DNA of 43,746 nt from an uncultured Anaerosolibacter sp. (GTDB lineage Bacteria > Bacillota_A > Clostridia > Peptostreptococcales > Thermotaleaceae). Shown piece after piece: positions 23,846-34,238 of this stretch. Where the stretch lies: assembly GCA_937948705.1 (NCBI GenBank), contig CALECF010000003.1:1-43746 (forward strand). Reading direction: 5' to 3'. Each line of letters opens with the position of its first letter. Positions within the stretch are counted from its first letter, which is position 1. The notes beneath the pieces are model-generated. The model was not told the origin of the DNA and searched no databases. It was given only the letters and a program-made list of their open reading frames with translations. A program made the translations under genes and the position numbers.

Positions 23846-24607
23846 CTATTCATAGTACACCTCAGCTAGGTATAAGCCTTGCGGTGGCGCTGTATGGCCA
23901 GCCTCTGTACGGGCTTTTGATGAGATGATATTAGGAATCTCCTCCGGTGACATTTTGCCTGTACCTACATCTACTAAGGTACCTGATATAATTCGTACCA
24001 TGTTGTATAGAAAACCGTTTCCTTCAACTTCTATTGTAAGCATGTCTTGTTCCCTATATGCATGGAGTCTATATATTCTTCTTATGGTATCCTTTACGCT
24101 GCTTCCTGATGCCATAAATGCCTTGAAATCATGTTCCCCTACAAAATAGCTGCTTGCCTTTTGTATCGCTTCTATGTCCAGGGCATTAGGAACAAAGTAT
24201 GCATAATTTCTTTGCAATGGACTACGTAATATATTGTTGTATATTTTGTAAATGTATCTTTTGCCCACAGCTGAATATCGAGCATGAAAATTAGGATCAA
24301 CCTCTACCGCACTGCGTATAGCAACGTCATGGGGAAGCACTCCATTGACTGCAAGAGGAATTCTATCTATGGGTATTGTAAAATCCGCTTTAAAGCTCGC
24401 TACTTGCCCTAGGCCATGAACCCCTGCATCAGTTCTGCCTGAGGCATGTATGCTGATCTCTTTCTTCATAATCTTACCCAGGGCCTGCTCCACTTCCCCT
24501 TGGACTGTTCTATGCTTGTCCTGACGTTGCCATCCATGGAAGTCGGTGCCATCATATTCGATTATAAGCTTTACATTCCTCAAAACCTTCACCTGCTTTT
24601 CATACAA
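23846..24607 (-). CDS. truA: tRNA pseudouridine(38-40) synthase TruA
   Basis: This protein of about 253 residues isomerises uridines 38-40 in tRNA anticodon stems. The catalytic aspartate lies in the ASGRTDAGVHG motif, and the family opening KLIIEYDGTDFHGWQRQ and closing GHTAPPQGLYLAEV are clear. The length fits. The ATG at 24607 lacks a well-spaced ribosome site, and in-frame GTG (24592) or TTG (24583) starts close to GGTGAAGG are possible. It follows ecfT by 44 bases and is probably the last gene of the ecfA1-ecfA2-ecfT transcript. Confidence 0.95.
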   Translation of the reverse strand: MYEKQVKVLRNVKLIIEYDGTDFHGWQRQDKHRTVQGEVEQALGKIMKKEISIHASGRTDAGVHGLGQVASFKADFTIPIDRIPLAVNGVLPHDVAIRSAVEVDPNFHARYSAVGKRYIYKIYNNILRSPLQRNYAYFVPNALDIEAIQKASSYFVGEHDFKAFMASGSSVKDTIRRIYRLHAYREQDMLTIEVEGNGFLYNMVRIISGTLVDVGTGKMSPEEIPNIISSKARTEAGHTAPPQGLYLAEVYYE

Positions 24608-24651
24608 CAGAGAGAGCTTGAGGTCCCCCCCTGCAAAGTTAAATCATTTCA

Positions 24652-25449
24652 CTACATCAATCTGTCTATAGTTACCGCCACGAGAAGGGCTACACTGACA
24701 ACACCTGCCACAAAATCCCTTCGATGGTAGGATAGCTCTTTCATACGGGTACGATTCTCTCCTCCACGATAGCACCTTGACTCCATGGCCATAGCCAATT
24801 CATCAGCTCTTCGAAAGGCACTGATAAAAAGAGGTACAAGGAGCGGTACTAAGCTCTTGGCCCGGTTAATGATATTTCCACTTTCAAAATCTGCACCCCT
24901 TGCCATTTGGGCCTTCATTATCTTATCCGTCTCTTCTAAAAGAGTGGGTATAAAACGTAGTGCAATGGTCATCATCATCGCCAATTCATGGGCAGGTACA
25001 CCAAACCGCTTAAACGGATTTAACAGCTTCTCGATACCATCAGTAAGTTGAATGGGCGACGTGGTCAGGGTGAGAATCGATGTGCCAATAATCAATAGCA
25101 CCAATCTAGTTCCCATGAACACTGCCTGCATAACCCCTTCTTTGGTAATATCTAAAGGTCCAAGCTGATAAATGACCTCCCCTTTGGTCATAAACATATT
25201 AATAGCAAAAGTCAAAATTATAATTAAAAATAAAGGTTTTAGTCCACGAAGCATGAATTTGATAGGTACTTTTGACAACGCGATGGTTGCAGCCAGAAAG
25301 AGAAGTACATAGCCATAGGCAAAAAAGTGTTCCACAATAAATAGCGCTGTTATATAGATAAAGGTAGCAATAATCTTTATCCTTGGGTCAACACGATGAA
25401 TAATTGAATCTACTGGATAGTATTGTCCGATTGTAATATCCCTAAGCAT
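24652..25449 (-). CDS. ecfT: ECF transporter transmembrane subunit EcfT
   Basis: This 265-residue membrane protein is the energy-coupling T subunit of ECF vitamin transporters. It has about five helices, the DPRIKI segment near the N-terminus, and the two cytoplasmic Ala-Arg-Gly-type coupling motifs, visible as AQMARGADF near residue 178 and a second Arg-rich element near SRCYRGG. It couples the two ATPases to exchangeable substrate-binding S proteins, none of which lies in this window. The ATG begins 1 base after the ecfA2 stop. Placement between the ATPases and truA is the usual Firmicute order. Confidence 0.95.
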   Translation of the reverse strand: MLRDITIGQYYPVDSIIHRVDPRIKIIATFIYITALFIVEHFFAYGYVLLFLAATIALSKVPIKFMLRGLKPLFLIIILTFAINMFMTKGEVIYQLGPLDITKEGVMQAVFMGTRLVLLIIGTSILTLTTSPIQLTDGIEKLLNPFKRFGVPAHELAMMMTIALRFIPTLLEETDKIMKAQMARGADFESGNIINRAKSLVPLLVPLFISAFRRADELAMAMESRCYRGGENRTRMKELSYHRRDFVAGVVSVALLVAVTIDRLM

Positions 25450-25450
25450 A

Positions 25451-26305
25451 CTATTTGCTCCTTAACCAGTTTTGTATTTCCTGCTTGGCTTCCTCTATGG
25501 TTAGTACATCATCCCGCACAGGCTTCCCGAGTTCCTTTAACTTCCTCATCAAATAGGTAATCTGAGGCACTGCTAGACCAATATTTTCAAGCAATTCTAC
25601 GTTCTTAAAAACATCCCTAGGTTCACCCGTTAGGGCTACTGCACCTCTGTGCATAACAATGATACGATCCACTAACCTTGCAATGTCCTCCATGCTATGG
25701 GAAACGAGAATAATCGTCATTTTATATTTTTCATGAAGCTTCTTGATTTGATCTAGGATTTCATCCCTTCCCTTAGGGTCGAGACCGGCTGTTGGTTCAT
25801 CAAGAATGAGCACCTCTGGCCGCATAGCCAGTACACCGGCTATGGCAACCCTACGCCTCTGCCCACCACTCAATTCAAAGGGAGAGCGCTCTTTGACTGC
25901 ATCAAAATTAAGCCCTACCAGTTCCATGGACTCCTTTACCCGGTAATCCACTTCTTCTTCTGATAAACCTAAGTTAATAGGACCAAAGGCTATATCCTTG
26001 TATACTGTTTCCTCAAAGAGCTGATGCTCCGGATACTGAAACACAAGTCCTACCTTTTGGCGAATCTCCCTCAGCTTTACATCCTTCTTTGTAATATCAA
26101 AATCATTGATAATAATTCTTCCAGATTTAGGCTTTAATAACCCATTCAAATGCTGGGTCAAGGTAGATTTCCCCGATCCCGTATGCCCAATAAGTCCAAT
26201 AAATTCTCCTGACTGGATCTCTACATTAATATTATCCAATGCCACCGTCTCAAAGGGACTGCTAGGGTTATATATATGGGTCAGGTTTTCTATTATAATT
26301 GACAT
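25451..26305 (-). CDS. ecfA2: ECF transporter ATPase EcfA2
   Basis: This 284-residue ATP-binding subunit has Walker [10 protein letters not shown] at 40-48, a Q loop with FQYPEHQLF, the signature LSGGQRRR, Walker [13 protein letters not shown], and a switch histidine in ILVSHSMED. The FQYPEHQLF form is typical of EcfA2 as against EcfA1. It pairs with EcfA1 to power EcfT. Its start overlaps the end of ecfA1 by 13 bases, so translation is probably coupled. No S component is present locally. Confidence 0.95.
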   Translation of the reverse strand: MSIIIENLTHIYNPSSPFETVALDNINVEIQSGEFIGLIGHTGSGKSTLTQHLNGLLKPKSGRIIINDFDITKKDVKLREIRQKVGLVFQYPEHQLFEETVYKDIAFGPINLGLSEEEVDYRVKESMELVGLNFDAVKERSPFELSGGQRRRVAIAGVLAMRPEVLILDEPTAGLDPKGRDEILDQIKKLHEKYKMTIILVSHSMEDIARLVDRIIVMHRGAVALTGEPRDVFKNVELLENIGLAVPQITYLMRKLKELGKPVRDDVLTIEEAKQEIQNWLRSK

Positions 26306-27129
26306 AAATGCATCACCATCTCATCCACTGTAAGTATATCTCTTGGCAAGTCTATCCCATTGTCGATCAGTTTACTGGCTAATTCTGTCACCTGGGGCAC
26401 ATCGAGTCCCAATTTTTTGAGGATGTCCACCTGCGCAAAAACCTCCTTGGGATTTCCTTCTAAAACTACATTTCCTTCTTCCATGACAATAACACGATCT
26501 GCATTTACCGCTTCATCCATGAAATGGGTAATATGCACCACAGTGATCCCCTCATCTTTATTCAATCGTCTTATGGTCTCTAAGACTTCCTTTCTTCCTG
26601 AAGGGTCCAGCATCGCTGTAGGCTCATCTAAAACAATACATTTAGGCCGCATGGCGATAATGCCTGCGATAGCTATACGTTGTTTCTGACCACCTGATAA
26701 AAGATGTGGCCCCTTTTTTCGATGCTCTGACATACCCACTGCTTGCAGCGCCTCATCCACCCGAATACGAATCTCTTTTGGCGGAATACCCAGGTTCTCT
26801 GGCCCAAAGGCAATGTCCTCTTCTACAATTGTGGCTACGATCTGGTTATCAGGATTCTGAAAAACCATACCCGCAGTCTGTCGTATGTTCCACACATTGC
26901 TTTCATCACTGGTGTCTAGTCCATTCACATATACCTTGCCACCACTAGGAAGTAACAGGGCGTTCATATGCTTCGCCATGGTAGACTTCCCTGAGCCATT
27001 ATGGCCAATTACTACTAGAAATTCACCCTGTCGAATACCTATAGATACCTTTTTCAGCGCTTGTACATTTTCATTCTCTTCACTTCTGTATTCGTAAATT
27101 AAATCTTTGATTTCTATTATTTTATCCAT
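26293..27129 (-). CDS. ecfA1: ECF transporter ATPase EcfA1
   Basis: This 278-residue ATPase has Walker [10 protein letters not shown] at 42-50, a Q loop with FQNPDNQIV, signature LLSGGQKQR, Walker [14 protein letters not shown] and the switch histidine in HITHFMDE. The FQNPDNQ form is typical of EcfA1. It is the first gene of the ECF module and is transcribed from a good promoter at 27169-27197, separately from the ribosomal genes ending at rplQ. Its 3' end overlaps ecfA2 by 13 bases. Confidence 0.95.
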   Translation of the reverse strand: MDKIIEIKDLIYEYRSEENENVQALKKVSIGIRQGEFLVVIGHNGSGKSTMAKHMNALLLPSGGKVYVNGLDTSDESNVWNIRQTAGMVFQNPDNQIVATIVEEDIAFGPENLGIPPKEIRIRVDEALQAVGMSEHRKKGPHLLSGGQKQRIAIAGIIAMRPKCIVLDEPTAMLDPSGRKEVLETIRRLNKDEGITVVHITHFMDEAVNADRVIVMEEGNVVLEGNPKEVFAQVDILKKLGLDVPQVTELASKLIDNGIDLPRDILTVDEMVMHLCQL

Positions 27130-27168
27130 TTAAAGTACCTCACAAATTGATGAATATCATACCTATAT

Positions 27169-27197
27169 ATTATACCTCTTTATAGTTGGAATACCAA
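27169..27197 (-). promoter_or_regulatory. Sigma-A promoter of ecfA1-ecfA2-ecfT-truA
   Basis: The minus strand carries TTGGTA (27192-27197), a 17-base spacer and a perfect TATAAT (27169-27174), about 40 bases upstream of the ecfA1 start. Confidence 0.85.
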
Positions 27198-27244
27198 TAG
27201 ATTGTTATATTTTATTTTTGATCAAGTTGACAAACTATTGAGCT

Positions 27245-27303
27245 AGAAGTTAGAGGTTAGACGTCAGAATTTTTTATTTTTTAACGTCTAACTTCCAACT
27301 TCT
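27245..27303. repeat. Imperfect palindrome between ecfA1 and rplQ
   Basis: Two 20-base arms, 27245-27264 (starting AGAAGTTAGAGG) and 27284-27303, are inverted copies with about three differences around a 19-base AT-rich centre. It resembles dispersed intergenic palindromes built on AGAAGTTAGA, but only one copy is in this window. Confidence 0.7.
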
Positions 27304-27315
27304 ATCCTATAAATA

Positions 27316-27344
27316 AAGGGACTAAGCTCATCACTTAATCCCTC
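27316..27344 (-). terminator. Terminator of the S10-spc-alpha ribosomal supercluster
   Basis: On the RNA, AGGGATTAAG pairs with CTTAGTCCCT around a seven-base loop, with one G-U wobble, followed by TTATTT. It lies just after rplQ. Confidence 0.85.
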
Positions 27345-27349
27345 ATGTA

Positions 27350-27691
27350 TTATACTAATTCTAAAATTACCATTTCAGCTGCGTCCCCTCGACGAGGTCC
27401 AAGCTTCATCATTCTTGTGTATCCACCATTTCTTTCCTTGTACTTCGGAGCAATCTCTTCGAACAGGTTTGTAACAACTGTTTCCTCAGTAACATATGCT
27501 AAAACCTGACGTCTCGCGTGAAGATCTCCTCGTTTTGCAAGGGTGATCATTTTCTCAGCCAATCGACGTGTTTCTTTTGCTCTAGTATCTGTCGTTTGAA
27601 TACGTCCTAACTTCAAAAGACTCGTTACTAGATTTCTAAGCATTAAGTTTCTATGGTCTGTACGTCGGCCTAATTTACGATATCCTGCCAT
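27350..27691 (-). CDS. rplQ: 50S ribosomal protein L17
   Basis: This 113-residue large-subunit protein opens with the family signature [19 protein letters not shown] and includes [17 protein letters not shown]. The length is typical of the short bacterial form. It is the last gene of the alpha part of the ribosomal cluster, 24 bases after rpoA, and is followed by a terminator hairpin. An AGGAGGGAAAGAAC site precedes the ATG. Confidence 0.98.
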   Translation of the reverse strand: MAGYRKLGRRTDHRNLMLRNLVTSLLKLGRIQTTDTRAKETRRLAEKMITLAKRGDLHARRQVLAYVTEETVVTNLFEEIAPKYKERNGGYTRMMKLGPRRGDAAEMVILELV

Positions 27692-27715
27692 GTTCTTTCC
27701 CTCCTTTAACCTATA

Positions 27716-28663
27716 TTAGTCATCACTAGGTTTTAAGTCTAAGCCGAGTTCCTGAAGCTTCTGCTGAACTTCTTCAAGGGATTTTTTACCTAGATTTCTT
27801 ACCTTCATCATATCTTCTTCTGATTTCGTTGTAAGCTCTTCTACTGTATTGATCCCGGCTCTCTTAAGACAGTTATATGATCTAACTGAAAGATCTAGTT
27901 CCTCGATCGTCATCTCTAGAACTTTTTCTTTCTTATCTTCTTCCTTTTCTACCATGATTTCTACATTATCAATATGGCTGGTTAAATTGATGAATAAGTT
28001 TAAATGCTCATTCATAATCTTAGCACCCAAGGAAGTAGCCTCATCTGGCTTAATGCTTCCATCTGTCCATACTTCTAATGTCAACTTATCGTAGTCAGTA
28101 ACCTGACCAACCCTTGTATTTTCAACATGGTAACTAACCTTATTGACAGGTGTATAGATTGAGTCTATAGGCAATACACCAATTGGCATATGCTCCGTTT
28201 TGTTGTTTTCAGCTGTCACGTATCCTCTACCTCTGTTTAAGGAAATCTCCATAACTAATTTCGCATCCTCTTCGAGGGTTGCGATATGAAGCTCAGGATT
28301 TAAAATTTCCACATCGGCATCGGCAATGATATCACCTGCTGTAATCTTACCAGGTCCTTTGGCATCAATGCGTACAATCTTTGAACCATCTGCATACATT
28401 TTTGCTGAAAGACTCTTAAGATTTAGGATAATTTCAGATATATCCTCTTTCACACCAGGTACAGTAGAAAACTCATGAAGAACACCTTCAACCTTTACCC
28501 AGTTTACAGCAGCACCAGGTAAAGATGAAAGTAAAATTCTTCTTAAGCTATTTCCTAATGTTATACCATATCCACGCTCTAGGGGCTCAACTACGAACTT
28601 ACCATAAGTGTTATCGGCATTCAATTCTACACATTCTATCTTTGGCTTTTCTATCTCTATCAT
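27716..28663 (-). CDS. rpoA: RNA polymerase alpha subunit
   Basis: This 315-residue protein has the N-terminal assembly domain (about 1-228), with [14 protein letters not shown], a flexible acidic-lysine linker ([10 protein letters not shown]), and a C-terminal domain with [16 protein letters not shown] and [12 protein letters not shown], which contacts upstream promoter DNA and activators. The alpha dimer starts assembly of RNA polymerase. It lies between rpsD and rplQ, as usual, with a GGAGGGTCAAGTTA stretch before the ATG. Confidence 0.98.
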   Translation of the reverse strand: MIEIEKPKIECVELNADNTYGKFVVEPLERGYGITLGNSLRRILLSSLPGAAVNWVKVEGVLHEFSTVPGVKEDISEIILNLKSLSAKMYADGSKIVRIDAKGPGKITAGDIIADADVEILNPELHIATLEEDAKLVMEISLNRGRGYVTAENNKTEHMPIGVLPIDSIYTPVNKVSYHVENTRVGQVTDYDKLTLEVWTDGSIKPDEATSLGAKIMNEHLNLFINLTSHIDNVEIMVEKEEDKKEKVLEMTIEELDLSVRSYNCLKRAGINTVEELTTKSEEDMMKVRNLGKKSLEEVQQKLQELGLDLKPSDD

Positions 28664-28741
28664 TAACTTGACCCTCCTTATAAATTTTCTATCTATACTT
28701 TATGAGGGTAACTGATTCTAAAACGAACACTAGCTTAAATA

Positions 28742-29362
28742 TTATCTTGAGTATAGCTCGACAATTAGATGCTCAGCAATTGGAATGTCGATATCTTCTC
28801 TTGTCGGAAGTGAAACCACTTTTCCCTCTAGGTTTTCGAAGTTCACTTGTACCCAGTTTGGTACATTGGCAGCAGCTTCAGCTCTTTCTTTAAACTTCAC
28901 TGAGCTCATGCTCTTTTCTTTTACTTTGATTACGTCACCTATAGAAACTACGAATGATGGAATATCCACCTTACGTCCGTTTACTGTAAAGTGGCCGTGT
29001 CTTACTAATTGTCTTGCTTCTTTTCTTGAAGAAGCAAAGCCCATTCTATATACAGCGTTATCTAATCTTGTTTCAAGTAATCTTAGTAAGTTCTCACCCG
29101 TAATTCCTGACATTTTATCAGCTTTATCGAATAACTGTCTGAATTGAGTTTCTAACATACCATAGAATCTCTTTGCCTTTTGCTTCTCTCTTAACTGAAG
29201 GCCATAGTTAGAAACCTTCTTTCTTCCCTGTCCATGCTGGCCAGGTGCATAGCCTCTTCTTGAGATGGCACATTTATCTGTATAGCATCTTTCGCCCTTT
29301 AAGTATAACTTTTGTCCCTCACGGCGACAAAGTCTACACGATGGTCCTGTATATCTTGCCAT
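28742..29362 (-). CDS. rpsD: 30S ribosomal protein S4 (zinc-type)
   Basis: This 206-residue protein binds 16S rRNA early in small-subunit assembly and often represses its own operon. The N-terminus carries a C+ zinc ribbon, with Cx2C at residues 9-12 and C26 and C31 further on. An S4 RNA-binding domain covers [26 protein letters not shown]. It lies 24 bases after rpsK and about 80 bases before rpoA. The four-cysteine form is the zinc-dependent version. Confidence 0.98.
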   Translation of the reverse strand: MARYTGPSCRLCRREGQKLYLKGERCYTDKCAISRRGYAPGQHGQGRKKVSNYGLQLREKQKAKRFYGMLETQFRQLFDKADKMSGITGENLLRLLETRLDNAVYRMGFASSRKEARQLVRHGHFTVNGRKVDIPSFVVSIGDVIKVKEKSMSSVKFKERAEAAANVPNWVQVNFENLEGKVVSLPTREDIDIPIAEHLIVELYSR

Positions 29363-29386
29363 TAACCTAACACCTCCTAATCCTAA

Positions 29387-29788
29387 TTAAACTCTTCTAC
29401 GTTTTGGCGGTCTGCAGCCATTGTGTGGAACTGGTGTAACGTCTTTGATTAGGTTAATCTCTAACCCAGCTGCCTGTAATGATCTTATTGCAGCTTCACG
29501 TCCGGAACCAGGTCCTTTAACATACACTTCAATTGTTTTTAATCCGTGCTCCATTGCAGCTGCCGCTGCACTTTCTGCTGCCATCTGTGCAGCAAAAGGA
29601 GTTGATTTTCTTGAACCTTTAAAGCCAAGTCCACCAGCACTTGCCCATGCAATAGCGTTACCTTGTAAGTCAGTAAGGGTAACAATTGTGTTGTTAAAAG
29701 TAGATTGAATATGGGCTTGACCACGTTCTATATTTTTACGTTCGCGTCTTCTCTTACGAACTTTTTTCACAGCTTTTTTAGCTACCAT
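29387..29788 (-). CDS. rpsK: 30S ribosomal protein S11
   Basis: This 133-residue platform protein of the small subunit shows [16 protein letters not shown], then [15 protein letters not shown], and ends in the conserved [22 protein letters not shown] tail. A basic, lysine-rich N-terminus is present. It lies 19 bases after rpsM and 24 bases before rpsD, with a GGAGGGTAA site ahead of the ATG. Confidence 0.98.
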   Translation of the reverse strand: MVAKKAVKKVRKRRRERKNIERGQAHIQSTFNNTIVTLTDLQGNAIAWASAGGLGFKGSRKSTPFAAQMAAESAAAAAMEHGLKTIEVYVKGPGSGREAAIRSLQAAGLEINLIKDVTPVPHNGCRPPKRRRV

Positions 29789-29807
29789 TTCATTTACCCT
29801 CCTTTAA

Positions 29808-30179
29808 CTATTTCTTCTTCTTACGTCCTACTGTCTTTCTAGGTCCTTTTCTTGTTCTTGCATTGGTCTTTGTTCTTTGGCCTCTTACTGGTAAGCTTCT
29901 TCTATGACGAATACCTCTAAAACAACCAATTTCCTTTAAACGCTTAATGTTTAAAGAAATTTCACGTCGAAGATCTCCTTCAACCTTATGATCAGCATCT
30001 ATAATTTGTCTTAACTTACCTACTTCTTCTTCGGTAAGGTCTCTTACTCTCGTATCAGGATTAATGCCTGATCTTCCTAATATTACATTAGAAGTTCTTC
30101 TACCGATACCGTAGATATACGTTAAGCCAATCTCAACTCTTTTTTCTCTCGGTAAGTCAACACCCGCGATTCTAGCCAT
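29808..30179 (-). CDS. rpsM: 30S ribosomal protein S13
   Basis: This 123-residue head protein of the small subunit contacts tRNA and the central bridge to the large subunit. It opens [20 protein letters not shown] and ends in a lysine-arginine-rich tail after the [16 protein letters not shown] signature. I start at 30179 rather than at an in-frame upstream codon at 30215, because the family begins at MARIAG and an AGGAGGTG site lies 12-15 bases upstream. A gap of about 180 bases with a possible promoter separates it from rpmJ. Confidence 0.97.
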   Translation of the reverse strand: MARIAGVDLPREKRVEIGLTYIYGIGRRTSNVILGRSGINPDTRVRDLTEEEVGKLRQIIDADHKVEGDLRREISLNIKRLKEIGCFRGIRHRRSLPVRGQRTKTNARTRKGPRKTVGRKKKK

Positions 30180-30313
30180 TTTTATCCTACACCTCCTAGA
30201 CTCTAATTCAAACATCCCTATGAGTATGAATATATATTATTAGCAATAAGTAGATTCACGCCAATAAAGCATTCATCCAGCCGCGCCTTATCAACTAACT
30301 CAAACAACGTTTA

Positions 30314-30322
30314 ATTATACCA
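30314..30322 (-). promoter_or_regulatory. Possible internal promoter before rpsM (extended -10)
   Basis: The minus strand reads TGGTATAAT, a perfect -10 with the TGN extension, in the gap between rpmJ and rpsM. No good -35 is visible. Just downstream of rpmJ, an imperfect hairpin (CTAGC and GCTAG around ACGTGAAATA-like bases) could also attenuate read-through. Confidence 0.5.
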
Positions 30323-30362
30323 AATAACAATACAAAATACTAGCTATTTCACGTAAGCTAGT

Positions 30363-30488
<126 letters not shown>

Positions 30489-30492
30489 TTAA

Positions 30493-30711
30493 TCACTTAC
30501 CACGCCATGTAATTCTGCCTCTTGTCAAGTCATAAGGTGATAGCTCTAATGTCACCTTATCACCAGGCAGTATTCTAATAAAATTCATTCTGAGCTTCCC
30601 GGATATGTGGGCCAATATCTCGTGACCATTGTCTAATTTTACTTTAAACATGGCATTTGGTAGGGCTTCCACAACAGTTCCTTGTACTTCTATCACATCA
30701 TCCTTCGCCAT
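30493..30711 (-). CDS. infA: Translation initiation factor IF-1
   Basis: This 72-residue OB-fold protein binds the ribosomal A site during initiation with IF-2 and IF-3. The opening [21 protein letters not shown] and the ending [12 protein letters not shown] are diagnostic. It follows the KOW-domain gene by 27 bases and precedes rpmJ by 16, the normal Firmicute order. A GGGAGG site lies upstream of the ATG. Confidence 0.98.
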   Translation of the reverse strand: MAKDDVIEVQGTVVEALPNAMFKVKLDNGHEILAHISGKLRMNFIRILPGDKVTLELSPYDLTRGRITWRGK

Positions 30712-30738
30712 TAGGACATCAAACCTCCCATTCGTGGA

Positions 30739-31026
30739 TTAACTTAGTCCCAGCTTCTCCAGTTCACGCCTTAGCAATAAATTGCTCACTTTATCATTAT
30801 TATCAATCTTCTGCTTAATATCTTCAGAAACGATATTGTACTTTGCTAAATGTCGAACCTTTTTTTTCTTTGGTTTATCTACTTTACGTAGATCTCCATC
30901 TGCCACGAGGACATATTGTTGATCTACAATGCCAATGATTACAAAAGTTCGATCTTTATCTCTGCCTGCTTTTGATTTCACAATTTGTCCGACTGATACT
31001 TCAAGGGTTGTATCCACTTGCTTCAC
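30739..31026 (-). CDS. KOW domain RNA-binding protein (L14e/L27e-like)
   Basis: This 95-residue protein has an N-terminal KOW-type beta-barrel (GQIVKSKAGRDKDRTFVIIG) and a lysine-rich middle (KKKKVRHLAKYN). The family is related to archaeal and eukaryotic L14e/L27e proteins and sits between map and infA in many Clostridia and Bacilli. RNA or ribosome binding is expected from the fold, but no precise role is established. The start is a GTG at 31026, near an AGGTAAAGAG stretch. It lies 13 bases after map. Confidence 0.9.
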   Translation of the reverse strand: MKQVDTTLEVSVGQIVKSKAGRDKDRTFVIIGIVDQQYVLVADGDLRKVDKPKKKKVRHLAKYNIVSEDIKQKIDNNDKVSNLLLRRELEKLGLS

Positions 31027-31039
31027 CTCTTTACCTGTC

Positions 31040-31786
31040 TTACAGACTCGTTAGAATCATCGGTGCATCCTTCGTGATGGCTACCGTATGTTCATAATGG
31101 GCTGACATTTTACCATCCAATGTTACTACAGTCCAGTTATCTAAAAGTGTTTTCACCTTATAGGCTCCCATATTCACCATCGGTTCAATGGCCAGCACCA
31201 TACCCTCACCTAGTCTTGGTCCCTTTCCAGGGAGTCCAAAGTTCGGTATTTGTGGGTCTTCGTGCATGTTTTGACCTATTCCGTGACCTACAAAATCTCT
31301 GACAACTGAAAAACCTTGACCCTCTACATAAGTCTGTACTGCATGGGATACATCGGATAACCGATTCCCTTCCATACAGAAGCTTAATCCTTCATAGAAG
31401 CTTTGTCTTGTAACTTCTATTAGCCTTAAGGCTTCATCACTCACATGTCCAACAGGGTGTGTTTTCGCTGCATCTCCATAATACCCATTATAAATCGTTC
31501 CGATATCTATGCTTATAATATCGCCATCTTTTAAAGTTTTTAATCCAGGTATGCCGTGTACCACTTCCTCATTGACTGAGGCGCAAATACTTGCAGGAAA
31601 ACCGTGATATCCCTTAAAAGCCGGTAACGCCTTGTGTTTTAATATTTCCCGTTCAGCAATTTCGTCTAGTTCCTTGGTCGTGATCCCTGGTTTTATAGCT
31701 TGTTTTAATACTTCATGAACATAGGCTACGATTTTACCTGCTTCACGCATGTATTCAATTTCTTTGTAAGACTTAATAATAATCAT
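31040..31786 (-). CDS. map: Methionine aminopeptidase, type I
   Basis: This 248-residue enzyme removes the starting methionine from new proteins. Metal ligands are visible in [19 protein letters not shown] (two aspartates), [10 protein letters not shown] (histidine), AIEPMV (glutamate) and [10 protein letters not shown] (glutamate). It is the short cytoplasmic type without an N-terminal extension. It starts 4 bases after adk, with its GGAG ribosome site inside the end of adk, so the two are probably coupled. Confidence 0.97.
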   Translation of the reverse strand: MIIIKSYKEIEYMREAGKIVAYVHEVLKQAIKPGITTKELDEIAEREILKHKALPAFKGYHGFPASICASVNEEVVHGIPGLKTLKDGDIISIDIGTIYNGYYGDAAKTHPVGHVSDEALRLIEVTRQSFYEGLSFCMEGNRLSDVSHAVQTYVEGQGFSVVRDFVGHGIGQNMHEDPQIPNFGLPGKGPRLGEGMVLAIEPMVNMGAYKVKTLLDNWTVVTLDGKMSAHYEHTVAITKDAPMILTSL

Positions 31787-31790
31787 TTGC

Positions 31791-32435
31791 CTACGCTCCT
31801 AAAGCAGCCACAATGTCCTCAAATACTTTATCAATATCTTGTTCTCCATCTATGGTTACAAGAATATTTCTAGATTTGTAATACTCGATCAATGGCTGTG
31901 TTTCATTCAAATATACTTCGATTCTTTTCGTAACTGTCTCTTCGTTGTCGTCCGCTCGCTGGTACAAGTCTCCACCACATTTGCCACATATATCTTCCTT
32001 CATCGGAGGATTAAATTTGATGTGGTAGGTTGCACCGCAATCCTTACAGATTCGTCTTCCAACAGCTCTTTCAACAAGTACATTTTTATCTACTGAAACA
32101 TTAATGACTTTGTTCATGCTTACACCCATCTTTGAAAGGGCTTCATCCAATGCTTCAGCCTGTTTTTCAGTTCTTGGGAACCCGTCTAGAAGGAATCCAT
32201 CTCTACAATCATCTTCCTTTAGCCTATCTTCAACAATAGCTACCACCAATTCATCAGGAACGAGAAGTCCTTGGTCCATATAACCCTTTGCCTTCTTGCC
32301 TAACTCGGTGCCTTCTTTAATGTTTTTTCTGAATATATCTCCTGTTGAGATATGCGGAATTTGATATTTTTCAATGATTCCTGAAGCCTGGGTACCTTTA
32401 CCTGCTCCCGGAGGTCCTAACAAGATTAATCTCAT
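31791..32435 (-). CDS. adk: Adenylate kinase (zinc-type)
   Basis: This 214-residue enzyme interconverts ATP plus AMP with two ADP. It has the P-loop GPPGAGKGT at 7-15, the AMP-binding DGFPRT, and a LID domain with four cysteines C130, C133, C150 and C153 that would hold structural zinc, as in Gram-positive adenylate kinases. It lies between secY and map, in the usual place, with a TAGGAGATGG site before the ATG. Confidence 0.98.
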   Translation of the reverse strand: MRLILLGPPGAGKGTQASGIIEKYQIPHISTGDIFRKNIKEGTELGKKAKGYMDQGLLVPDELVVAIVEDRLKEDDCRDGFLLDGFPRTEKQAEALDEALSKMGVSMNKVINVSVDKNVLVERAVGRRICKDCGATYHIKFNPPMKEDICGKCGGDLYQRADDNEETVTKRIEVYLNETQPLIEYYKSRNILVTIDGEQDIDKVFEDIVAALGA

Positions 32436-32501
32436 TATACCATCTCCTAGATTATGATTAGATATAAGATATGGGGAGTTCTCCCCATGCCTTTACCATA
32501 T

Positions 32502-33779
32502 TTACTTTAAAAACCCTTGATAATGTCTCATCATCATTTGTGCTTCCACTTGCTTCATTGTCTCTAATGCAACCCCTACTGCAATGAGTAAACTGGTTCC
32601 ACCAAAGGTCATTTGAATGCTTGTGAACTTTAGCATAACTGTTGGAATTACCGCAATCAATGCAAGGAATAATGCACCTGCTAAAGTAATTCTTGATAAT
32701 ACCTTATCTAAATACTCAGCGGTTGGTTTTCCTGGTCTAATACCTGGTATAAACCCACCATTCTGCTTCATGTTATCCGCCACTTGCTGGGGATTGAATG
32801 TTACAGCTGTGTAGAAATATGTGAAGAAAATGATCAATAGCATATTCAGAATAGAGTACACCCAGATTCCTGGATTTCCACCTGGGGATAACCATTTGGT
32901 AACCCATGCAGAGAATTCACCGCTCTGGTAGAAATATGTGATTGTTAAAGGAAATTGCAAAAGTGAGATAGCAAAGATTACTGGAATTACTCCTGCTTGG
33001 TTTACCTTTAACGGAATGTGAGTACTGTGACCACCATAAGTCTTTCTTCCAACTACTCTTTTTGCATATTGAACTGGTATTTTTCTTGTGCCCTGCTGAA
33101 CCGCTACAACACCAGCGATAATAACTACAGCAAGAATCAAGAAAAAAATAATATCTAAAATGTTTACTTCACCTATTTGAGCTTTTTGCACTGTTTGAAT
33201 AATACCCACAGGAACCCTTGACACAATTCCTGTAAAGATAATCAGTGAGATACCGTTTCCGATACCATTCTCCGTGATTTGTTCACCTAACCACATAAGG
33301 AAAGCTGTACCAGCAGTTAATGTGATAACAACTACAGATACAGAGAAGAAGTCTCGTGCTATCAGAGCCTGGTTAAACAAACCATAACTCACACCTGTTG
33401 CTTGGATCAAAGCCAATACGATTGTTCCATATCGAGTATACTGTGCAATTTTCTTTCTTCCTTCTTCTCCCTCTTTTGCCATAGCTTCCAAGCTTGGAAT
33501 TGCTATTGTCAAAAGTTGAAGAATAATAGAAGCAGTAATATATGGTGAAATACTTAATGCAAAGATTGTAAAGTTACCAAAGGCACCGCCAGAAATCAGA
33601 TTAAAGAAACTAAATAATCCGTTTTCTCCCTGACTGAACAATTGAGCTAATGCCGCCTTATTCATCCCTGGTACCGGGATCGTTGATCCTAGTCTAAATA
33701 TGGTCATCATCAACAACGTATATAGGATTCTTCTTCTTAAATCAGGAATTTTCCAAGCATTCCTTAGGGTTGATAGCAT
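32502..33779 (-). CDS. secY: Protein translocase channel subunit SecY
   Basis: This 425-residue membrane protein with ten helices forms the Sec protein-export channel with SecE and SecG. Family features include the first segment IPVPGMN, the plug region after it (SGGAFGNFTIFALSI), and FTYFYTAVTFNPQQVADNMKQ in the C-terminal half. It begins 1 base after rplO and is followed by adk 66 bases later. The length is normal for Firmicutes. Confidence 0.98.
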   Translation of the reverse strand: MLSTLRNAWKIPDLRRRILYTLLMMTIFRLGSTIPVPGMNKAALAQLFSQGENGLFSFFNLISGGAFGNFTIFALSISPYITASIILQLLTIAIPSLEAMAKEGEEGRKKIAQYTRYGTIVLALIQATGVSYGLFNQALIARDFFSVSVVVITLTAGTAFLMWLGEQITENGIGNGISLIIFTGIVSRVPVGIIQTVQKAQIGEVNILDIIFFLILAVVIIAGVVAVQQGTRKIPVQYAKRVVGRKTYGGHSTHIPLKVNQAGVIPVIFAISLLQFPLTITYFYQSGEFSAWVTKWLSPGGNPGIWVYSILNMLLIIFFTYFYTAVTFNPQQVADNMKQNGGFIPGIRPGKPTAEYLDKVLSRITLAGALFLALIAVIPTVMLKFTSIQMTFGGTSLLIAVGVALETMKQVEAQMMMRHYQGFLK

Positions 33780-33780
33780 G

Positions 33781-34221
33781 TTAAATCACCTCTGCCTTTC
33801 CTCCAGCAGCTTCGATTTTCTCAATTGCTGACTGACTGAATTTGTGAGCCTGCACCGTGACTTTCTTTAGTAATTCTCCGTCACCTAAAATTTTAACTCC
33901 ATCAACGATCTTTCTAATTACGCCAGACTCTAATAATAGCTCTGGAGTAATTGTCATACCATCTTCGAATCTATTTAGTTCATCTAGATTTACAATAGCC
34001 CATACTTTCTTAAATGGATTTGTAAAACCTCTCTTTGGTAATCTTCTATATAGAGGCATCTGTCCACCTTCGAATCCAGGTCTAACACCGCCGCCAGCAC
34101 GAGCGCCTTGTCCCTTGTGACCACGACCACCTGTCTTACCTTGTCCAGAAGCTTGACCTCTACCACGTCTTTTTCTATCTTTTGTTGAACCTTCAGCTGG
34201 TCTTAACTCATGTAGTTTCAT
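33781..34221 (-). CDS. rplO: 50S ribosomal protein L15
   Basis: This 146-residue late-assembly large-subunit protein has the glycine- and arginine-rich N-terminal half ([20 protein letters not shown], then an Arg/Gly-rich stretch) and the C-terminal [19 protein letters not shown] signature. It lies 17 bases after rpmD and directly before secY. AAGGAGGTG precedes the ATG by 6 bases. Confidence 0.98.
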   Translation of the reverse strand: MKLHELRPAEGSTKDRKRRGRGQASGQGKTGGRGHKGQGARAGGGVRPGFEGGQMPLYRRLPKRGFTNPFKKVWAIVNLDELNRFEDGMTITPELLLESGVIRKIVDGVKILGDGELLKKVTVQAHKFSQSAIEKIEAAGGKAEVI

Positions 34222-34238
34222 GGTTACACCTCCTTAGC

